Of a stretch of DNA of 51,328 bases, positions 40,914-50,211 are shown in pieces. Source of the DNA: an uncultured Clostridia bacterium (GTDB lineage Bacteria; Bacillota; Clostridia; Christensenellales; Aristaeellaceae); the NCBI GenBank assembly GCA_937874275.1, contig CALNAU010000113.1:1-51328 (forward strand), in the 5' to 3' direction. The notes beneath the pieces are model-generated. The model had not been told where the DNA came from. It searched no databases and saw nothing but the letters and a program-made list of their open reading frames with translations. The number at the start of each line of letters is the position of its first letter. Within the stretch, counting starts at the first letter, position 1. The position numbers were made by a program, and so were the translations under genes.

Positions 40914-41769
40914 CCCGTTCCATTCCGTGTGTCAAAATACAAGTAGGATAGGACTTCCGCAGCAAATGCCAAGCTTGCCTTGCTTCTTGCTGACATTTAT
41001 AGACACCGAATACCGCCGAGCCTGAGCCGCTCATTTGCGCATAGAGCGCGCCGTTGTGTCGCAAATACTCGAGCGCTTCATGAATTTGCGGCATGAGGCT
41101 GACGGCAGCGGGCTGCAAATCATTGCCACAGACATTATGTAGGTTGTGATAGCTTTTCTTACGAATAGCATCCAGTGTTTGAAGCACATCGATTCGCTGA
41201 TGGGGTGCTGCCTGATGATATTTCGAAAAAACATCCTTGGTGCTAAGCGATTGCTGTGGTTTCAGGAGCACAAGCCAGGGGATAACACCAAAATCAACAG
41301 GAGAAAGCGACTCACCAATCCCTCGAACAATCGCCGGACCTTCCTCCAGACAATAGGGAATATCTGCGCCAAAGGGAAGCGCCAGAGATTGCAGGGCTGC
41401 GCGCGTATATGACAATCCCCATAGCTGATTCAATGCCAACAATGTGGCGGCCGCATCGGCACTGCCGCCGCCCAAGCCCGCTCCGGCAGGGATGCGCTTG
41501 TAACACTTGATGCGAACCCCCTCATGACAGTGCGCCTGTTCTTGAAACGCACGGGCAACCCGCACAATCAGGTTTTGCTCCGGAGGAATCGGGACAGGGT
41601 TTGCAGCATCATCAATTAGCGTTATTTGACCATCATCCGTTTTCTCAAAGTGAAGGTCATCATACAAGTTGATGCGCTGCATCAGCATAATCAGCTCGTG
41701 GTAGCCGTCCGGCCGCGAACCTGTTACCTGAAGAAACCAATTGATTTTCGCATAGGCGCGTGCGTTCAT
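40879..41769 (-). CDS. ispE: 4-diphosphocytidyl-2-C-methyl-D-erythritol kinase
   Basis: 296 residues, GHMP kinase. N-terminal AYAKINWFLQVTGSRPDGYHEL is the IspE signature; the ATP loop is IPAGAGLGGGSADAAA; the third GHMP motif is MSGSGSAVFGVY near the C-terminus. It phosphorylates CDP-ME in the non-mevalonate isoprenoid pathway. The ATG overlaps the histidine kinase stop (ATGA), so it is the last gene of the seven-gene run on this strand. Placement with a two-component system is incidental or regulatory; no shared pathway is known. Confidence 0.95.
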   Translation of the reverse strand: MNARAYAKINWFLQVTGSRPDGYHELIMLMQRINLYDDLHFEKTDDGQITLIDDAANPVPIPPEQNLIVRVARAFQEQAHCHEGVRIKCYKRIPAGAGLGGGSADAAATLLALNQLWGLSYTRAALQSLALPFGADIPYCLEEGPAIVRGIGESLSPVDFGVIPWLVLLKPQQSLSTKDVFSKYHQAAPHQRIDVLQTLDAIRKKSYHNLHNVCGNDLQPAAVSLMPQIHEALEYLRHNGALYAQMSGSGSAVFGVYKCQQEARQAWHLLRKSYPTCILTHGMERAISVPSGQLGV

Positions 41770-43238
41770 TTAGCTACCTCCGCAAGAGGCGCCTTTGCGC
41801 GTTGCAGGGTAAAGCGAATAGCTGAGCCGCTTTCCCTGGGGAGCACTTCAATTCTCTGGTGATGCTTTTCGAGTATCGTTTTGCATATCGCCAGCCCCAA
41901 TCCCGTGCCCTGGCCTACGGTATGTGCCTTGTCCGCGGTGTAGAAGCGGTCAAATATATAGGGGATATCCTGTTCGAGGATGCCTATCCCATTATCCTGT
42001 ACAGTAATTCCCATAGTCGCAGTATCTATAGCACAAGTTAGAACTTGAATTCGCCCGCCATGTGGGGTGAATTTGATGGCATTATCCATCAAATTGATGA
42101 GGACTTGTTCAATCTGGTCGTGGTCGGCAAGCACAAAGCTGCTGTCCTCCTCGAACTGCAGCTGCATGTCCAGTCCCTTCTCTTCAATCTGGTTCACCTT
42201 GGCAATCAGCACCAGGCGAATTAACTCATTGATGTTAAAGGTGGAAAGGGAAAGGGCGGTATCGTCATTCTCCATCCGCGAGAGGTTCAGCAGGCTGGTG
42301 ACCAACTTGGTCATGCGGTTGGTTTCACTCAATACAATGCCGAGGTACCGCTCATAATCGGCGGTGGGGATGGTGCCATCCAGCATGCCCTGCAAAAATC
42401 CCCGGATATTGGTCATGGGGGAGCGCAGTTCATGGGATAGGTTGGCGATAAAGTCCCTCCGCGTCTGCTCCGTCTCCTCCAGCTTGCCGGACATGGTGTT
42501 GAACGCGACAGCCAGGTCATAGATTTCCCGGCTGCCGGTTTCAGGCACACGATGGCTGAAATCGCCCGCGGCCATGCTGCTCGCGTTGTCGGCAATCTCG
42601 CGAAGCGGCTTGGATAGACGCCTGGTATAAGACAAGATCAACAAGCCCGCTACCAGAGCCGTTAGCAGTGCCGCCAACGCTACCTTGGCTGTGAGCCCTT
42701 CATAAGCGGAACGGACGTTTTGCGCGGCAGTTTGAATCAGCACCGCGCCCATCACACGGTCGTTGCGTATCCAGGGAACCGCCACGGTAAACATCGGCCC
42801 GTTGGCCCCTTGGTCCTGGGCCACGACCTCCCTGCCGCTGAGGACAGTATTGAGCGTCTTCACAATGTGACGCGCGTCGAAAGCCGCGCGCAAATCCGTG
42901 TTTTCCTCCAGAATAGAGAGAAAATATGCGGTGATCTGACCGCTTCTATCCACCACCATGCAGTAGGCAGAATACTCATCATATACGCTGCGCAACTTGT
43001 GACGCATCATCTCGCGGCCGGATGTTGTGGGGAGGCCCAGCGCTGTCTCCAATCGACTGGTTTCGGTGGTCGCAGCCAGATAGGCAATGTCATACGCCTG
43101 CGCTTTGAGGGCATCCATGCGGCTCTCAATCTGCGCATCCCGCATGGTGAAATAGAAAATGCCCATCAGCAACGCTACGCATAGCGCGATGACCAGCATA
43201 AACACCAGCATCAGCCGGGAGAACGTGGTGGGGCGCAT
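41766..43238 (-). CDS. two-component sensor histidine kinase
   Basis: 490 residues. Two membrane helices (about 8-30 and 165-187) flank an outer sensor region of about 130 residues. A HAMP segment (about 190-240) is followed by HisKA with FIANLSHELRSPMTNIRG (phospho-His near 267) and a HATPase domain with LINLMDNAIKFTPHGG (N box), DNGIGI (G1), FDRFYTAD (F box) and GTGLGLAICKTILEKH (G2). The layout matches PhoR/WalK-like kinases, without a visible PAS domain. The start at 43238 follows GAGGTCAAATAGCG. It lies 2 bp after its response regulator. The signal is unknown. Confidence 0.95.
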   Translation of the reverse strand: MRPTTFSRLMLVFMLVIALCVALLMGIFYFTMRDAQIESRMDALKAQAYDIAYLAATTETSRLETALGLPTTSGREMMRHKLRSVYDEYSAYCMVVDRSGQITAYFLSILEENTDLRAAFDARHIVKTLNTVLSGREVVAQDQGANGPMFTVAVPWIRNDRVMGAVLIQTAAQNVRSAYEGLTAKVALAALLTALVAGLLILSYTRRLSKPLREIADNASSMAAGDFSHRVPETGSREIYDLAVAFNTMSGKLEETEQTRRDFIANLSHELRSPMTNIRGFLQGMLDGTIPTADYERYLGIVLSETNRMTKLVTSLLNLSRMENDDTALSLSTFNINELIRLVLIAKVNQIEEKGLDMQLQFEEDSSFVLADHDQIEQVLINLMDNAIKFTPHGGRIQVLTCAIDTATMGITVQDNGIGILEQDIPYIFDRFYTADKAHTVGQGTGLGLAICKTILEKHHQRIEVLPRESGSAIRFTLQRAKAPLAEVAK

Positions 43239-43240
43239 CG

Positions 43241-43930
43241 CTATTTGACCTCGAACTTGTAGCCCACGCTCCACACGGTGCGAATCATCCAGCCCAACTC
43301 CTCAGACCCGGTGAGCTTTTCGCGCAGCCGCTTCACATGTACATCTACCGTCCGGCTGTCACCAAAGTAATCAAAGCCCCAAACCTTTTCGAGCAACTGC
43401 TCGCGCGTAAATACGATATTTGGATGTGAAGCCAGAAAATACAGCAGCTCCAACTCCTTGGGCGGCATATCGGTCTGCTTGCCTTGATACAGCACCTCGT
43501 AGCGTGTCAAGCTGAGCGTCAGACCCGGGAAGGAGATGGTGTCGTTCTCCTGCTGGTCGGACTGGCCGCGGCGCAGCACAGCCTTCACGCGGGCAACCAG
43601 CTCCTTGGGGTCAAAGGGCTTGGTGATATAGTCATCCGCGCCAAGCTCCAGCCCCAATACCTTGTCAAAGGTTTCATCCTTGGCGGACAACATGATGACC
43701 GGGATGCTGCTGATTTGGCGCACCGCGCGGCATACCTGCCATCCATCCATGCCCGGCAGCATGATATCCAGCAGCAGGAGCGCCGGGGGATTGGCCTTGA
43801 AGGCAGCAAGAGCCGAATCGCCGCGCTGAAAATCGACGACATCGTAGCCCTCCTTTTCCAGATACAGCCGCACCAGTTGGCCGATATTCTGATCGTCATC
43901 TACCACCATGATGGTCTGTTTCGTACCCAT
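43241..43930 (-). CDS. OmpR/PhoB-family response regulator
   Basis: 229 residues. Receiver domain: VVDDDQNIG (Asp11-13), phosphoacceptor Asp55 in LLLDIMLPGMDGW, VIMLSAKDE and YITKPFDPKEL (switch Lys). The C-terminal winged-helix DNA-binding domain has LPPKELELLYFLASHPN-like sequence, TREQLLEKVWGFDYFGDSRTVDVHV, the standard PhoB/WalR form. A strong AGGAGGTGCCAC site precedes the ATG. It begins 10 bp after mutS2 ends and is followed by its kinase. Probably a cell-envelope regulator given the frequent roles of this group, but that is inference. Confidence 0.96.
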   Translation of the reverse strand: MGTKQTIMVVDDDQNIGQLVRLYLEKEGYDVVDFQRGDSALAAFKANPPALLLLDIMLPGMDGWQVCRAVRQISSIPVIMLSAKDETFDKVLGLELGADDYITKPFDPKELVARVKAVLRRGQSDQQENDTISFPGLTLSLTRYEVLYQGKQTDMPPKELELLYFLASHPNIVFTREQLLEKVWGFDYFGDSRTVDVHVKRLREKLTGSEELGWMIRTVWSVGYKFEVK

Positions 43931-43940
43931 GTGGCACCTC

Positions 43941-46316
43941 CTACTTCAATTCTACCACGGTAACGCCGCTTTCGCCCTCTCCATAGAGGCCAAGGCGGAA
44001 GTTCTTCACCTGGCGTATGTTTTTCAAATGCTGTTGGATGCCGGCACGCAAGGTACCGGTGCCCTTGCCATGGATGATGGATACTTCATGCAGGCCTGCC
44101 ATCACCGCCATGTCGAGGTATCTGTCGACCTCCAGCAAGGCTTCATCCAAAGCCAGGCCGCGGACATCGCACTCCATTTTTACGCTGCGCGAAGCGGCAC
44201 CCGTCTTTGCGCGGACGGAGGTCTTTTTCTGCGCCGGCGGCTTGGACAGTCGTACCTGGGCGGCCAGCACCTTCATCTTGATGATGCCCGCCTGAATCAT
44301 GAGCTCGCCCTTGGCGTCGGGCAAGGTCAACACGGTGCCCACCGCGTTCAGATGGGGGATTTCAACAGTATCGCCAACTGACAGCGTATCTGGCTTGGCA
44401 GCATCATGCATGTGATTGGCAGGTAGCTTTTCAGACAGATCATCATCAAGCCCTGTTAGACGGCGTTGCAGCGCGTTCAGATTCTGGGTGATGTCCCCTC
44501 CGCTGCGTTTCATCAACTTGAGTTCATCAATGATGGCGGCACTCTCACGCTTGGCGCGCTCCAGGATGCGGCGCGCGTCCTCCTTTGCCTTCTTTTCGGC
44601 ATTGGCACGGCCCTCTTCGATGCGGCGATAGAGCGCCTCCGCTTCGTTGCGCAGCCGGAGGGTTTCCTCGTGCGCTTCCTGAGCCAGAGCCCGCTCCTTT
44701 TCGGCCACCTGACGGTGATATTCAGCATTGGCGATGACGTCTTCAAACTCAATGGTTTCCTGGCTTAACGTTTGACGCGCGGCATCTATGATGCGGTCCG
44801 GCAACCCCAGACGCTTGGAAATCTCAAAGGCGTTGGATTTACCCGGCACGCCAATGGACAGGCGATAGGTGGGCCTCAGGGTGGCAACATCAAATTCTAC
44901 ACTGGCGTTTTCCACCCCAGGGGTCGAAAGCGCATAGGCTTTTAATTCGCTGTAATGGGTGGTGGCCACCGTTCGTATTTGCTGCTTCTGCAGGGTATTC
45001 AGGATAGCTTGCGCCAGGGCCGCGCCTTCTGTTGGGTCGGTTCCCGCGCCGAGTTCATCAAACAGCACCAAATCATCCGGATCCACCGACGCCAGGATGC
45101 TGACGATATTGGTCATGTGTGAGGAGAAGGTGGACAGGGATTGCTCAATGCTCTGCTCGTCGCCGATATCGGCATATACCTGATGGAAAGTGGATACCTC
45201 GGTACCCAGATTGCCCGGCACATGCAGCCCCGCTTGCGCCATCAGGGTGATGAGGCCAACGGTTTTCAAGGTGACGGTCTTCCCACCGGTGTTGGGGCCG
45301 GTGATGATCAGCGTGGTAAAGCCGTCGCCAAGCCACAAATCGCAGGGAACCACCGTATCAGGATCCAACAGGGGATGGCGCACACGGACAAAACGCAGCC
45401 TGCCCTTGTCGTTCATACGTGGGGCGACAGCCTTCATGGCACGTGCCAACTGACCCTTGGCAAAGATAAAATCCAATTGGGTCATGATGTCGATGTTGGC
45501 CGATATGATGTCAGCATTGGCGGCGACTTGCGCCGAAAACGCGGCGAGGATGCGCTCAATTTCCTGGTCTTCTTTGAGTGTCCATTGCTTCAGCTCATTG
45601 CCGGTTTCCACCACGGCTATAGGCTCGATAAACAGGGTGGCGCCGGTGGATGACTGATCGTGCACAAGCCCCGGCACATTCTGGCGGTACTCCTGCTTGA
45701 CCGGAATCACGTATCGACCGTTTCGAACTGTCACCAGCGGCTCCTGCAGGTATTTGGAGAAGGAGCTGCTCTGGGTCATCGTGCGCAGTTTTTCCTTGAT
45801 GCGGTCGTTGCATAGCCGCATCTGGCGGCGAATGTCCGCCAGTTGGTGGCTTGCGTTATCGGCAATCTCTTCCTCTGAAATGATGGCATCCTTGATGCCG
45901 CGCTCCAACGGGTAATTGGTCATCAGTGCCTGGCTGAGCCCCCTGAGGATGGGGGTGTTGTCCTTGTCTGTATCCAAAGCGGTGCGGGCAACGCTGGCCG
46001 CGCGCAGGCAATCTGCGATGTCCAGCAGCACGCGGGTTGATAATGTTGCCCCTTTACCGGCCAGGTGCAGCGCCGGACGGACATCTTTGAAGTCGACCAA
46101 TGGCTGATCGCCCCTGTAGGTCAGCACAATCACCGCTTCCTCGGTTTCGGCCAAGGCTTGATTGACCTCAGCTAACCGTTCATAGGGAAGCAAGGATAAA
46201 CACAGATTTGCCCCCGTCTGTGTAATGGCGTGGGTAGCAAGCCGTTCGCGTATCTTGGTAAACTCCAGCACGCGTAAAGACTTTTCCTGCATGGGGTTGA
46301 GGACAGGCATGTCCAT
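43941..46316 (-). CDS. mutS2: endonuclease MutS2
   Basis: 791 residues. The core and clamp regions start MQEKSLRVLEFTKIRERL; the ATPase has Walker A GPNTGGKTVTLKT near residue 339, then STFSSHMTNI, DELGAGTDPTEGAALA and ATTHYSELKAYA. A long coiled coil (about 510-600) is followed by the C-terminal Smr nuclease domain (about 713-791) with DVRG and IIHGKGTGTLR. MutS2 binds collided ribosomes or branched DNA depending on species and lacks the mismatch-recognition domain. The ATG at 46316 directly follows the U32 stop, with AAGGAG 8-9 nt upstream. All expected domains are present. Confidence 0.97.
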   Translation of the reverse strand: MDMPVLNPMQEKSLRVLEFTKIRERLATHAITQTGANLCLSLLPYERLAEVNQALAETEEAVIVLTYRGDQPLVDFKDVRPALHLAGKGATLSTRVLLDIADCLRAASVARTALDTDKDNTPILRGLSQALMTNYPLERGIKDAIISEEEIADNASHQLADIRRQMRLCNDRIKEKLRTMTQSSSFSKYLQEPLVTVRNGRYVIPVKQEYRQNVPGLVHDQSSTGATLFIEPIAVVETGNELKQWTLKEDQEIERILAAFSAQVAANADIISANIDIMTQLDFIFAKGQLARAMKAVAPRMNDKGRLRFVRVRHPLLDPDTVVPCDLWLGDGFTTLIITGPNTGGKTVTLKTVGLITLMAQAGLHVPGNLGTEVSTFHQVYADIGDEQSIEQSLSTFSSHMTNIVSILASVDPDDLVLFDELGAGTDPTEGAALAQAILNTLQKQQIRTVATTHYSELKAYALSTPGVENASVEFDVATLRPTYRLSIGVPGKSNAFEISKRLGLPDRIIDAARQTLSQETIEFEDVIANAEYHRQVAEKERALAQEAHEETLRLRNEAEALYRRIEEGRANAEKKAKEDARRILERAKRESAAIIDELKLMKRSGGDITQNLNALQRRLTGLDDDLSEKLPANHMHDAAKPDTLSVGDTVEIPHLNAVGTVLTLPDAKGELMIQAGIIKMKVLAAQVRLSKPPAQKKTSVRAKTGAASRSVKMECDVRGLALDEALLEVDRYLDMAVMAGLHEVSIIHGKGTGTLRAGIQQHLKNIRQVKNFRLGLYGEGESGVTVVELK

Positions 46317-48680
46317 CTACAATACTCCTTCCTCGTAGCGGCCTGCATATACGGGTACAGGCAAATCGAGAACAGGGGATTGGTCCGTCAGCAAAGCGGC
46401 GTAATAACGCGTTATACTGACAGCCTCCTCCTTGCTTTCAGTGGTGAAGTCCAATAACCAGCGGCTACCCATCGCTTTTTTTGAAAGGTTGAGCGGGGTA
46501 TGGAACAGCATGGTGTTGAGGCAACCCTCAGGCAACCGGAAAGGGTACAGGGGATAGGCGGCTCCCATTTTATCGGTTAATGCTCGTCCCAGTGTTCCTT
46601 CACTGGCTGCACACAAGCGGCAAGCCCGTTGATCTCCGCTCAGGCCGCGAAAGGTTCTTTCCGGACAATGGTTGAGCTGCATCACAGCAACCCTGCCATA
46701 CACCGGCAAAATGCCTGGCAACACACCGGCTTCCATATCTGCCAACTCAGTTCGGCTCAATTCGGTGCTCAACACGACCGCAGAGCAGCCTCTCCCTTTC
46801 AGAAATGCCAAAGCTTCCCGATTCCATGCCGGAATGCCCGGTCCCGCGAGAACATCTCGCGGCCACGAGAAGTCCAGATGACCGACATTATCTACCTGCA
46901 CGGATAGCTGGTTCTCCGTAGCAAAATCCAACAGCCAGCGCAGAGTCTGTTCCGTTGTCTGTCTGGGCAAACAGAAGTAGTCGTTGTCGGAAAGGCTGGT
47001 GCATTGTTCCGATAAATCAGGAGCGGTGTAATCCTGCGGCGCATACAGAATGTGATTCGCGCCGGCTTCCCGAAGCGCAGGCAACCAATCCGCATGATGG
47101 CAACGCACATACAGTGCAGGGTTCGTTTCATCGTGGCGCTTAGGCGGCTTTCCCATTGTATTAACGTGGGCTTTGGGCACTGTGCGCACACGCGGATGGG
47201 CTGCGATGATGGCTTCCTCCAGCCCCTGCAAAGCATTCCGCCTGAGGGCGTTGAGGGATGACACAGGCAGGAAACAGTCATCCTGCGCGTGGAAGGTGTA
47301 GGATACGATGTCGAAGGGACTATCCCCGGATTTCCGGATGGCCTTTTCGGTGCTTTCCTTGGTCATCGGACGCGTCTGCGCTGCCTGAGCTACATCGCCT
47401 TCAGCGACGAAAGAAGTGCCCTCATGCCGCACCTCCAGCAGCGCGGGGTGACCTGTCGCTACCCTCAACGCTGCATTCACCGGGATAGCGGGGTATGGCT
47501 TTTCCATGCTTTGTCTGGCCTCGCCCAATTGCAGCGCCGCAGAGAGACGATACACATGATCCCCGTCCTGTGCCGGCATGTGATGTCGAATCACCGCGGT
47601 GGCCCCCTCGTCCACAGAAGGACCGGAGTAGACCATTTCCTGCTCTTGTTTGCTTCGAATCTGCAGGTGGTCACCATCGACCAAGGCGCGTGACAACTGA
47701 ATGTCGCTCAACCACACGTTGCCCTTACGTTGAGAACGGATCACTTTGCCTAACAGCAGGCCATCATGGGAAACCCGCTTAGGGTTGATGATTTGTGCGT
47801 CCTTATGCCCAAATGTCCAGCTTGGGGTGAAGCCGCCTCGTTGAAAAATCTGCAGCAAATCCTCCATTCGATGGGGAACATCAACTGCATATCTGCCTTC
47901 GTGGTATTGATCCAGCGCCTGTCGGTAGGCTTTGGTCACCACAGCCACATATTCCGGTCTTTTCAGCCTGCCTTCAATTTTCAGGCTATGTACACCGGCT
48001 GCTGCCAAGTCCGGGATGTGCTCAATTTGAGCAATGTCTCTGGGCGAAAGCCAGGCCCCTTGCTTGCCGCGATAAGTGTATTGCATTCTGCACGGCTGTG
48101 CGCAGCGACCGCGATTGCCGCTGCGACCGCCTATCTGTGATGATAGCAGACATTGGCCGCTGACCGAGATGCACAGGGCACCGTGGACAAATACCTCTGT
48201 CTCAATACCAGTTGCGGCCACCTGCTTGATGGTGTCCAAACTGCATTCACGTGCGAGCACCACGCGCTGCACGCCCTCTCCAAGTAGCAGCTGTGCGCCC
48301 GATGCGTTATGGATGCTCATCTGGGTGCTGGCATGGATAGGGAAGTGCGGATACCGCTCTCTGATAAAGTGCAGCAAACCTAAGTCTTGCACAATCAAGG
48401 CATCGGCTTCAAGTTGATCTAACCGGCCTATCAACTGCGCTACTTCAGCCAGTTCATGTTGTTTGATGAGGGTGTTGACCGCTACATACACGCGTTTGCC
48501 ATACAAGTGCGCTGTACGAATCGCGGTACCGAGCGCGTCATCATCAAACCCGGCAGAGGAGCGTGCGCCAAAAGCGCGTGCTCCAAGATAGACCGCGTCT
48601 GCACCATTTTTGAGCGCGGCATGAAACGAAGCCATTTCGCCGGCCGGAGCCAGCAATTCAATTTTACTCGGGAAACTCAT
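46317..48680 (-). CDS. U32-family peptidase (RlhA/YrrO-like) with C-terminal DUF3656
   Basis: 787 residues. N-terminal IELLAPAGEMASFHAALKNGADAVYLG is the U32 signature; next are DALIVQDLGLLHFIRERYP, HASTQMSIHN and the cysteine cluster CISVSGQCLLSSQIGGRSGNRGRCAQPCR, a probable Fe-S site. The C-terminal half matches the DUF3656 type accessory region, with a further Cys set (CPERTFRGLSGDQRACRLC). Members modify rRNA or tRNA bases (RlhA, TrhP) rather than act as peptidases. The first 17 bp overlap zapA, and mutS2 starts directly after it. The exact target RNA is not inferable. Confidence 0.92.
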   Translation of the reverse strand: MSFPSKIELLAPAGEMASFHAALKNGADAVYLGARAFGARSSAGFDDDALGTAIRTAHLYGKRVYVAVNTLIKQHELAEVAQLIGRLDQLEADALIVQDLGLLHFIRERYPHFPIHASTQMSIHNASGAQLLLGEGVQRVVLARECSLDTIKQVAATGIETEVFVHGALCISVSGQCLLSSQIGGRSGNRGRCAQPCRMQYTYRGKQGAWLSPRDIAQIEHIPDLAAAGVHSLKIEGRLKRPEYVAVVTKAYRQALDQYHEGRYAVDVPHRMEDLLQIFQRGGFTPSWTFGHKDAQIINPKRVSHDGLLLGKVIRSQRKGNVWLSDIQLSRALVDGDHLQIRSKQEQEMVYSGPSVDEGATAVIRHHMPAQDGDHVYRLSAALQLGEARQSMEKPYPAIPVNAALRVATGHPALLEVRHEGTSFVAEGDVAQAAQTRPMTKESTEKAIRKSGDSPFDIVSYTFHAQDDCFLPVSSLNALRRNALQGLEEAIIAAHPRVRTVPKAHVNTMGKPPKRHDETNPALYVRCHHADWLPALREAGANHILYAPQDYTAPDLSEQCTSLSDNDYFCLPRQTTEQTLRWLLDFATENQLSVQVDNVGHLDFSWPRDVLAGPGIPAWNREALAFLKGRGCSAVVLSTELSRTELADMEAGVLPGILPVYGRVAVMQLNHCPERTFRGLSGDQRACRLCAASEGTLGRALTDKMGAAYPLYPFRLPEGCLNTMLFHTPLNLSKKAMGSRWLLDFTTESKEEAVSITRYYAALLTDQSPVLDLPVPVYAGRYEEGVL

Positions 48681-48924
48681 GCTGTTCAGCCAATTCTCTG
48701 CGAAGGCGCGTATTGTCCTCCTGTGCCTTCATCAGTGTGCTGGCCATGGATAGCGCCGCCGCAACGGCCGCCGTTTCACGGTCTGTATTGGGGCTGGCCG
48801 CGCGTGTTTCGGCAATGGTTCGGTTCACCAAGTCAACCATCCGTTCCACCTGAGCCGAGGGCTCGGTGGTGGAAAGGGTATATGTCCTGCCCGCCACCTT
48901 CACCGACATTTTACGCGCTTCCAT
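48664..48924 (-). CDS. zapA: cell division protein ZapA
   Basis: 86 residues. It shows the ZapA pattern: SVKVAGRTYTLSTTEPSAQVERMVDLVNRTI followed by a helical C-terminus with AAVAAALSMASTLMKAQEDNTRLRREL. ZapA crosslinks FtsZ filaments at the division site. The ATG at 48924 has AGGAG about 8 nt upstream; Met6 is an alternative start. It is overlapped by the U32 gene start, suggesting coupled translation. It lies 14 bp downstream of the cyclophilin gene. Confidence 0.9.
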   Translation of the reverse strand: MEARKMSVKVAGRTYTLSTTEPSAQVERMVDLVNRTIAETRAASPNTDRETAAVAAALSMASTLMKAQEDNTRLRRELAEQHEFPE

Positions 48925-48938
48925 AGGAATGCTCCTGA

Positions 48939-49463
48939 TTATAATTTCTGGAAACTATACTGTTGGTCACCTGTGTCCACGGTAATGCTTTCGATGACTT
49001 GGGGCGTTAGCGGTTTATCCTGACCGTCGCGCTTGACACTCACGATGGCGTCCGCCACATCCATGCCCTCCAACACCTTGCCAAAGGCAGCATACGCGCC
49101 ATCCAGATGCGGCGAATCGCTCGTCATGATGAAAAATTGGGACCCGGCCGAGTCCTTGCGCTGGCTGCGAGCCATGCTCAGTACGCCATAGCTGTGTTGA
49201 AGGGGATTATCAACGCCGTTTTGCGCGAATTCCCCTTTGATGCAATAGCCCGGGCCGCCAATGCCTGTACCGGACGGGCATCCGCCCTGAATCATGAACC
49301 CGGGAATCACCCGGTGGAATATCAACCCGTTGTAGAAACCACTGTTTGCCAGTGAAATGAAGTTCCCCACCGACTGTGGGGCAATCTCCGGATAAAGCTC
49401 GCCAGTCATGACGCCGCCTGATTGCATTTTAATGGTAAAACGGGGATGAGATACTTCGCTCAT
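48939..49463 (-). CDS. cyclophilin-type peptidyl-prolyl isomerase
   Basis: 174 residues, no signal peptide, so cytoplasmic. The catalytic pattern FHRVIPGFMIQGG (Arg, Phe, Gln) is followed by GTGIGGPGYCIKGEF, YGVLSMARSQRKDSAGSQFFI and DGAYAAFGKVLEGMDV. It speeds proline isomerisation in folding. It is the first gene of the seven-gene minus-strand run, with a promoter about 35 bp upstream, divergent from the tRNA array. Confidence 0.95.
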   Translation of the reverse strand: MSEVSHPRFTIKMQSGGVMTGELYPEIAPQSVGNFISLANSGFYNGLIFHRVIPGFMIQGGCPSGTGIGGPGYCIKGEFAQNGVDNPLQHSYGVLSMARSQRKDSAGSQFFIMTSDSPHLDGAYAAFGKVLEGMDVADAIVSVKRDGQDKPLTPQVIESITVDTGDQQYSFQKL

Positions 49464-49497
49464 TGTGAACCTCCATCAACTGCTTGTTTCCTTTGAA

Positions 49498-49525
49498 TGA
49501 TAAGGTATCCATCTTTTTTTGTCAA
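49498..49525 (-). promoter_or_regulatory. sigma-A type promoter for the cyclophilin-zapA-U32-mutS2 run
   Basis: Minus strand TTGACA (49520-49525), 16 bp spacer, TTATCA (49498-49503). Confidence 0.62.
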
Positions 49526-49541
49526 TGAAGCGGTTTTGGCC

Positions 49542-49570
49542 TTGACATCGGCTAATGCATTTGATATTAT
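49542..49570 (+). promoter_or_regulatory. sigma-A type promoter for the first tRNA array
   Basis: TTGACA (49542-49547), 17 bp spacer, TATTAT (49565-49570), about 30 bp before tRNA-Pro. Confidence 0.82.
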
Positions 49571-49601
49571 ACATTTCGCCGCTCTCATGGCGGCAATCCT
49601 T

Positions 49602-49678
49602 CGGGGTGTAGCGCAGCCTGGTAGCGCACGTGCTTTGGGAGCATGGGGCCGGGGGTTCAAATCCCTTCACCCCGACCA
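49602..49678 (+). tRNA. tRNA-Pro (TGG)
   Basis: Acceptor CGGGGTG/CACCCCG, anticodon TGG, TTCAAAT T-loop, encoded CCA. Confidence 0.97.
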
Positions 49679-49698
49679 TTTCCGGGGGAAGGCAACGT

Positions 49699-49773
49699 GG
49701 CCCCGTGGTCAAGCGGTCAAGACATCGCCCTTTCACGGCGGTAACAGGGGTTCGATTCCCCTCGGGGTCACCA
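49699..49773 (+). tRNA. tRNA-Glu (TTC)
   Basis: Acceptor GGCCCCG/CGGGGTC with one G-T pair, anticodon TTC, TTCGATT loop, encoded CCA. Confidence 0.97.
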
Positions 49774-49815
49774 CTTTTTCTCCGCGGCGCTTGTTCCCCA
49801 GCAGGACCGAGCATT

Positions 49816-49892
49816 GGGCCTTTAGCTCAGTTGGTCAGAGCGGCCGGCTCATAACCGGTTGGTCCGGGGTTCAAGTCCCTGAAGGCCCACCA
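49816..49892 (+). tRNA. tRNA with CAT anticodon, probably Ile2 (or elongator Met)
   Basis: Acceptor GGGCCTT/AAGGCCC, anticodon CAT, encoded CCA. The anticodon loop CTCATAA and the stem around it resemble tRNA-Ile2, whose C34 becomes lysidine, more than elongator Met. It is not an initiator, as the first acceptor pair is G-C. Confidence 0.9.
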
Positions 49893-49899
49893 AATCCGT

Positions 49900-49977
49900 G
49901 GCCCGGTAGTTCAGTCGGTTTAGAATGCCAGCCTGTCACGCTGGAGGTCGAGGGTTCGAGCCCCTTCCGGGTCGCCA
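49900..49977 (+). tRNA. tRNA-Asp (GTC), copy 1
   Basis: Acceptor GGCCCGG/CCGGGTC, anticodon GTC, discriminator G, encoded CCA. Identical to the copy at 50911-50988. Confidence 0.97.
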
Positions 49978-49998
49978 TTTTCCTGCTGGTTGGGTATT

Positions 49999-50074
49999 GC
50001 TGGTGTAGCTCAATTGGCAGAGCAGCTGATTTGTAATCAGCAGGTTGCGGGTTCAAGTCCCTTCACCAGCTCCA
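49999..50074 (+). tRNA. tRNA-Thr (TGT)
   Basis: Acceptor GCTGGTG/CACCAGC, anticodon TGT, TTCAAGT loop, encoded CCA. Confidence 0.97.
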
Positions 50075-50078
50075 TCAT

Positions 50079-50163
<85 letters not shown>

Positions 50164-50167
50164 AAGG

Positions 50168-50195
50168 CTGCTAACGACATGTTGGCAGTTTTTTT
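50168..50195 (+). terminator. intrinsic terminator after tRNA-Tyr
   Basis: Stem CTGCTAAC (50168-50175) with GTTGGCAG (50181-50188), containing one mismatch, then seven T residues. The GNAT ribosome-binding site starts only about 6 nt later. Confidence 0.82.
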
Positions 50196-50211
50196 GTCTG
50201 AGGAGGTATTC

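Noticed and set aside
49497..50036. A 179-codon plus-strand frame
   Set aside because: It runs through four tRNA genes and part of a fifth.
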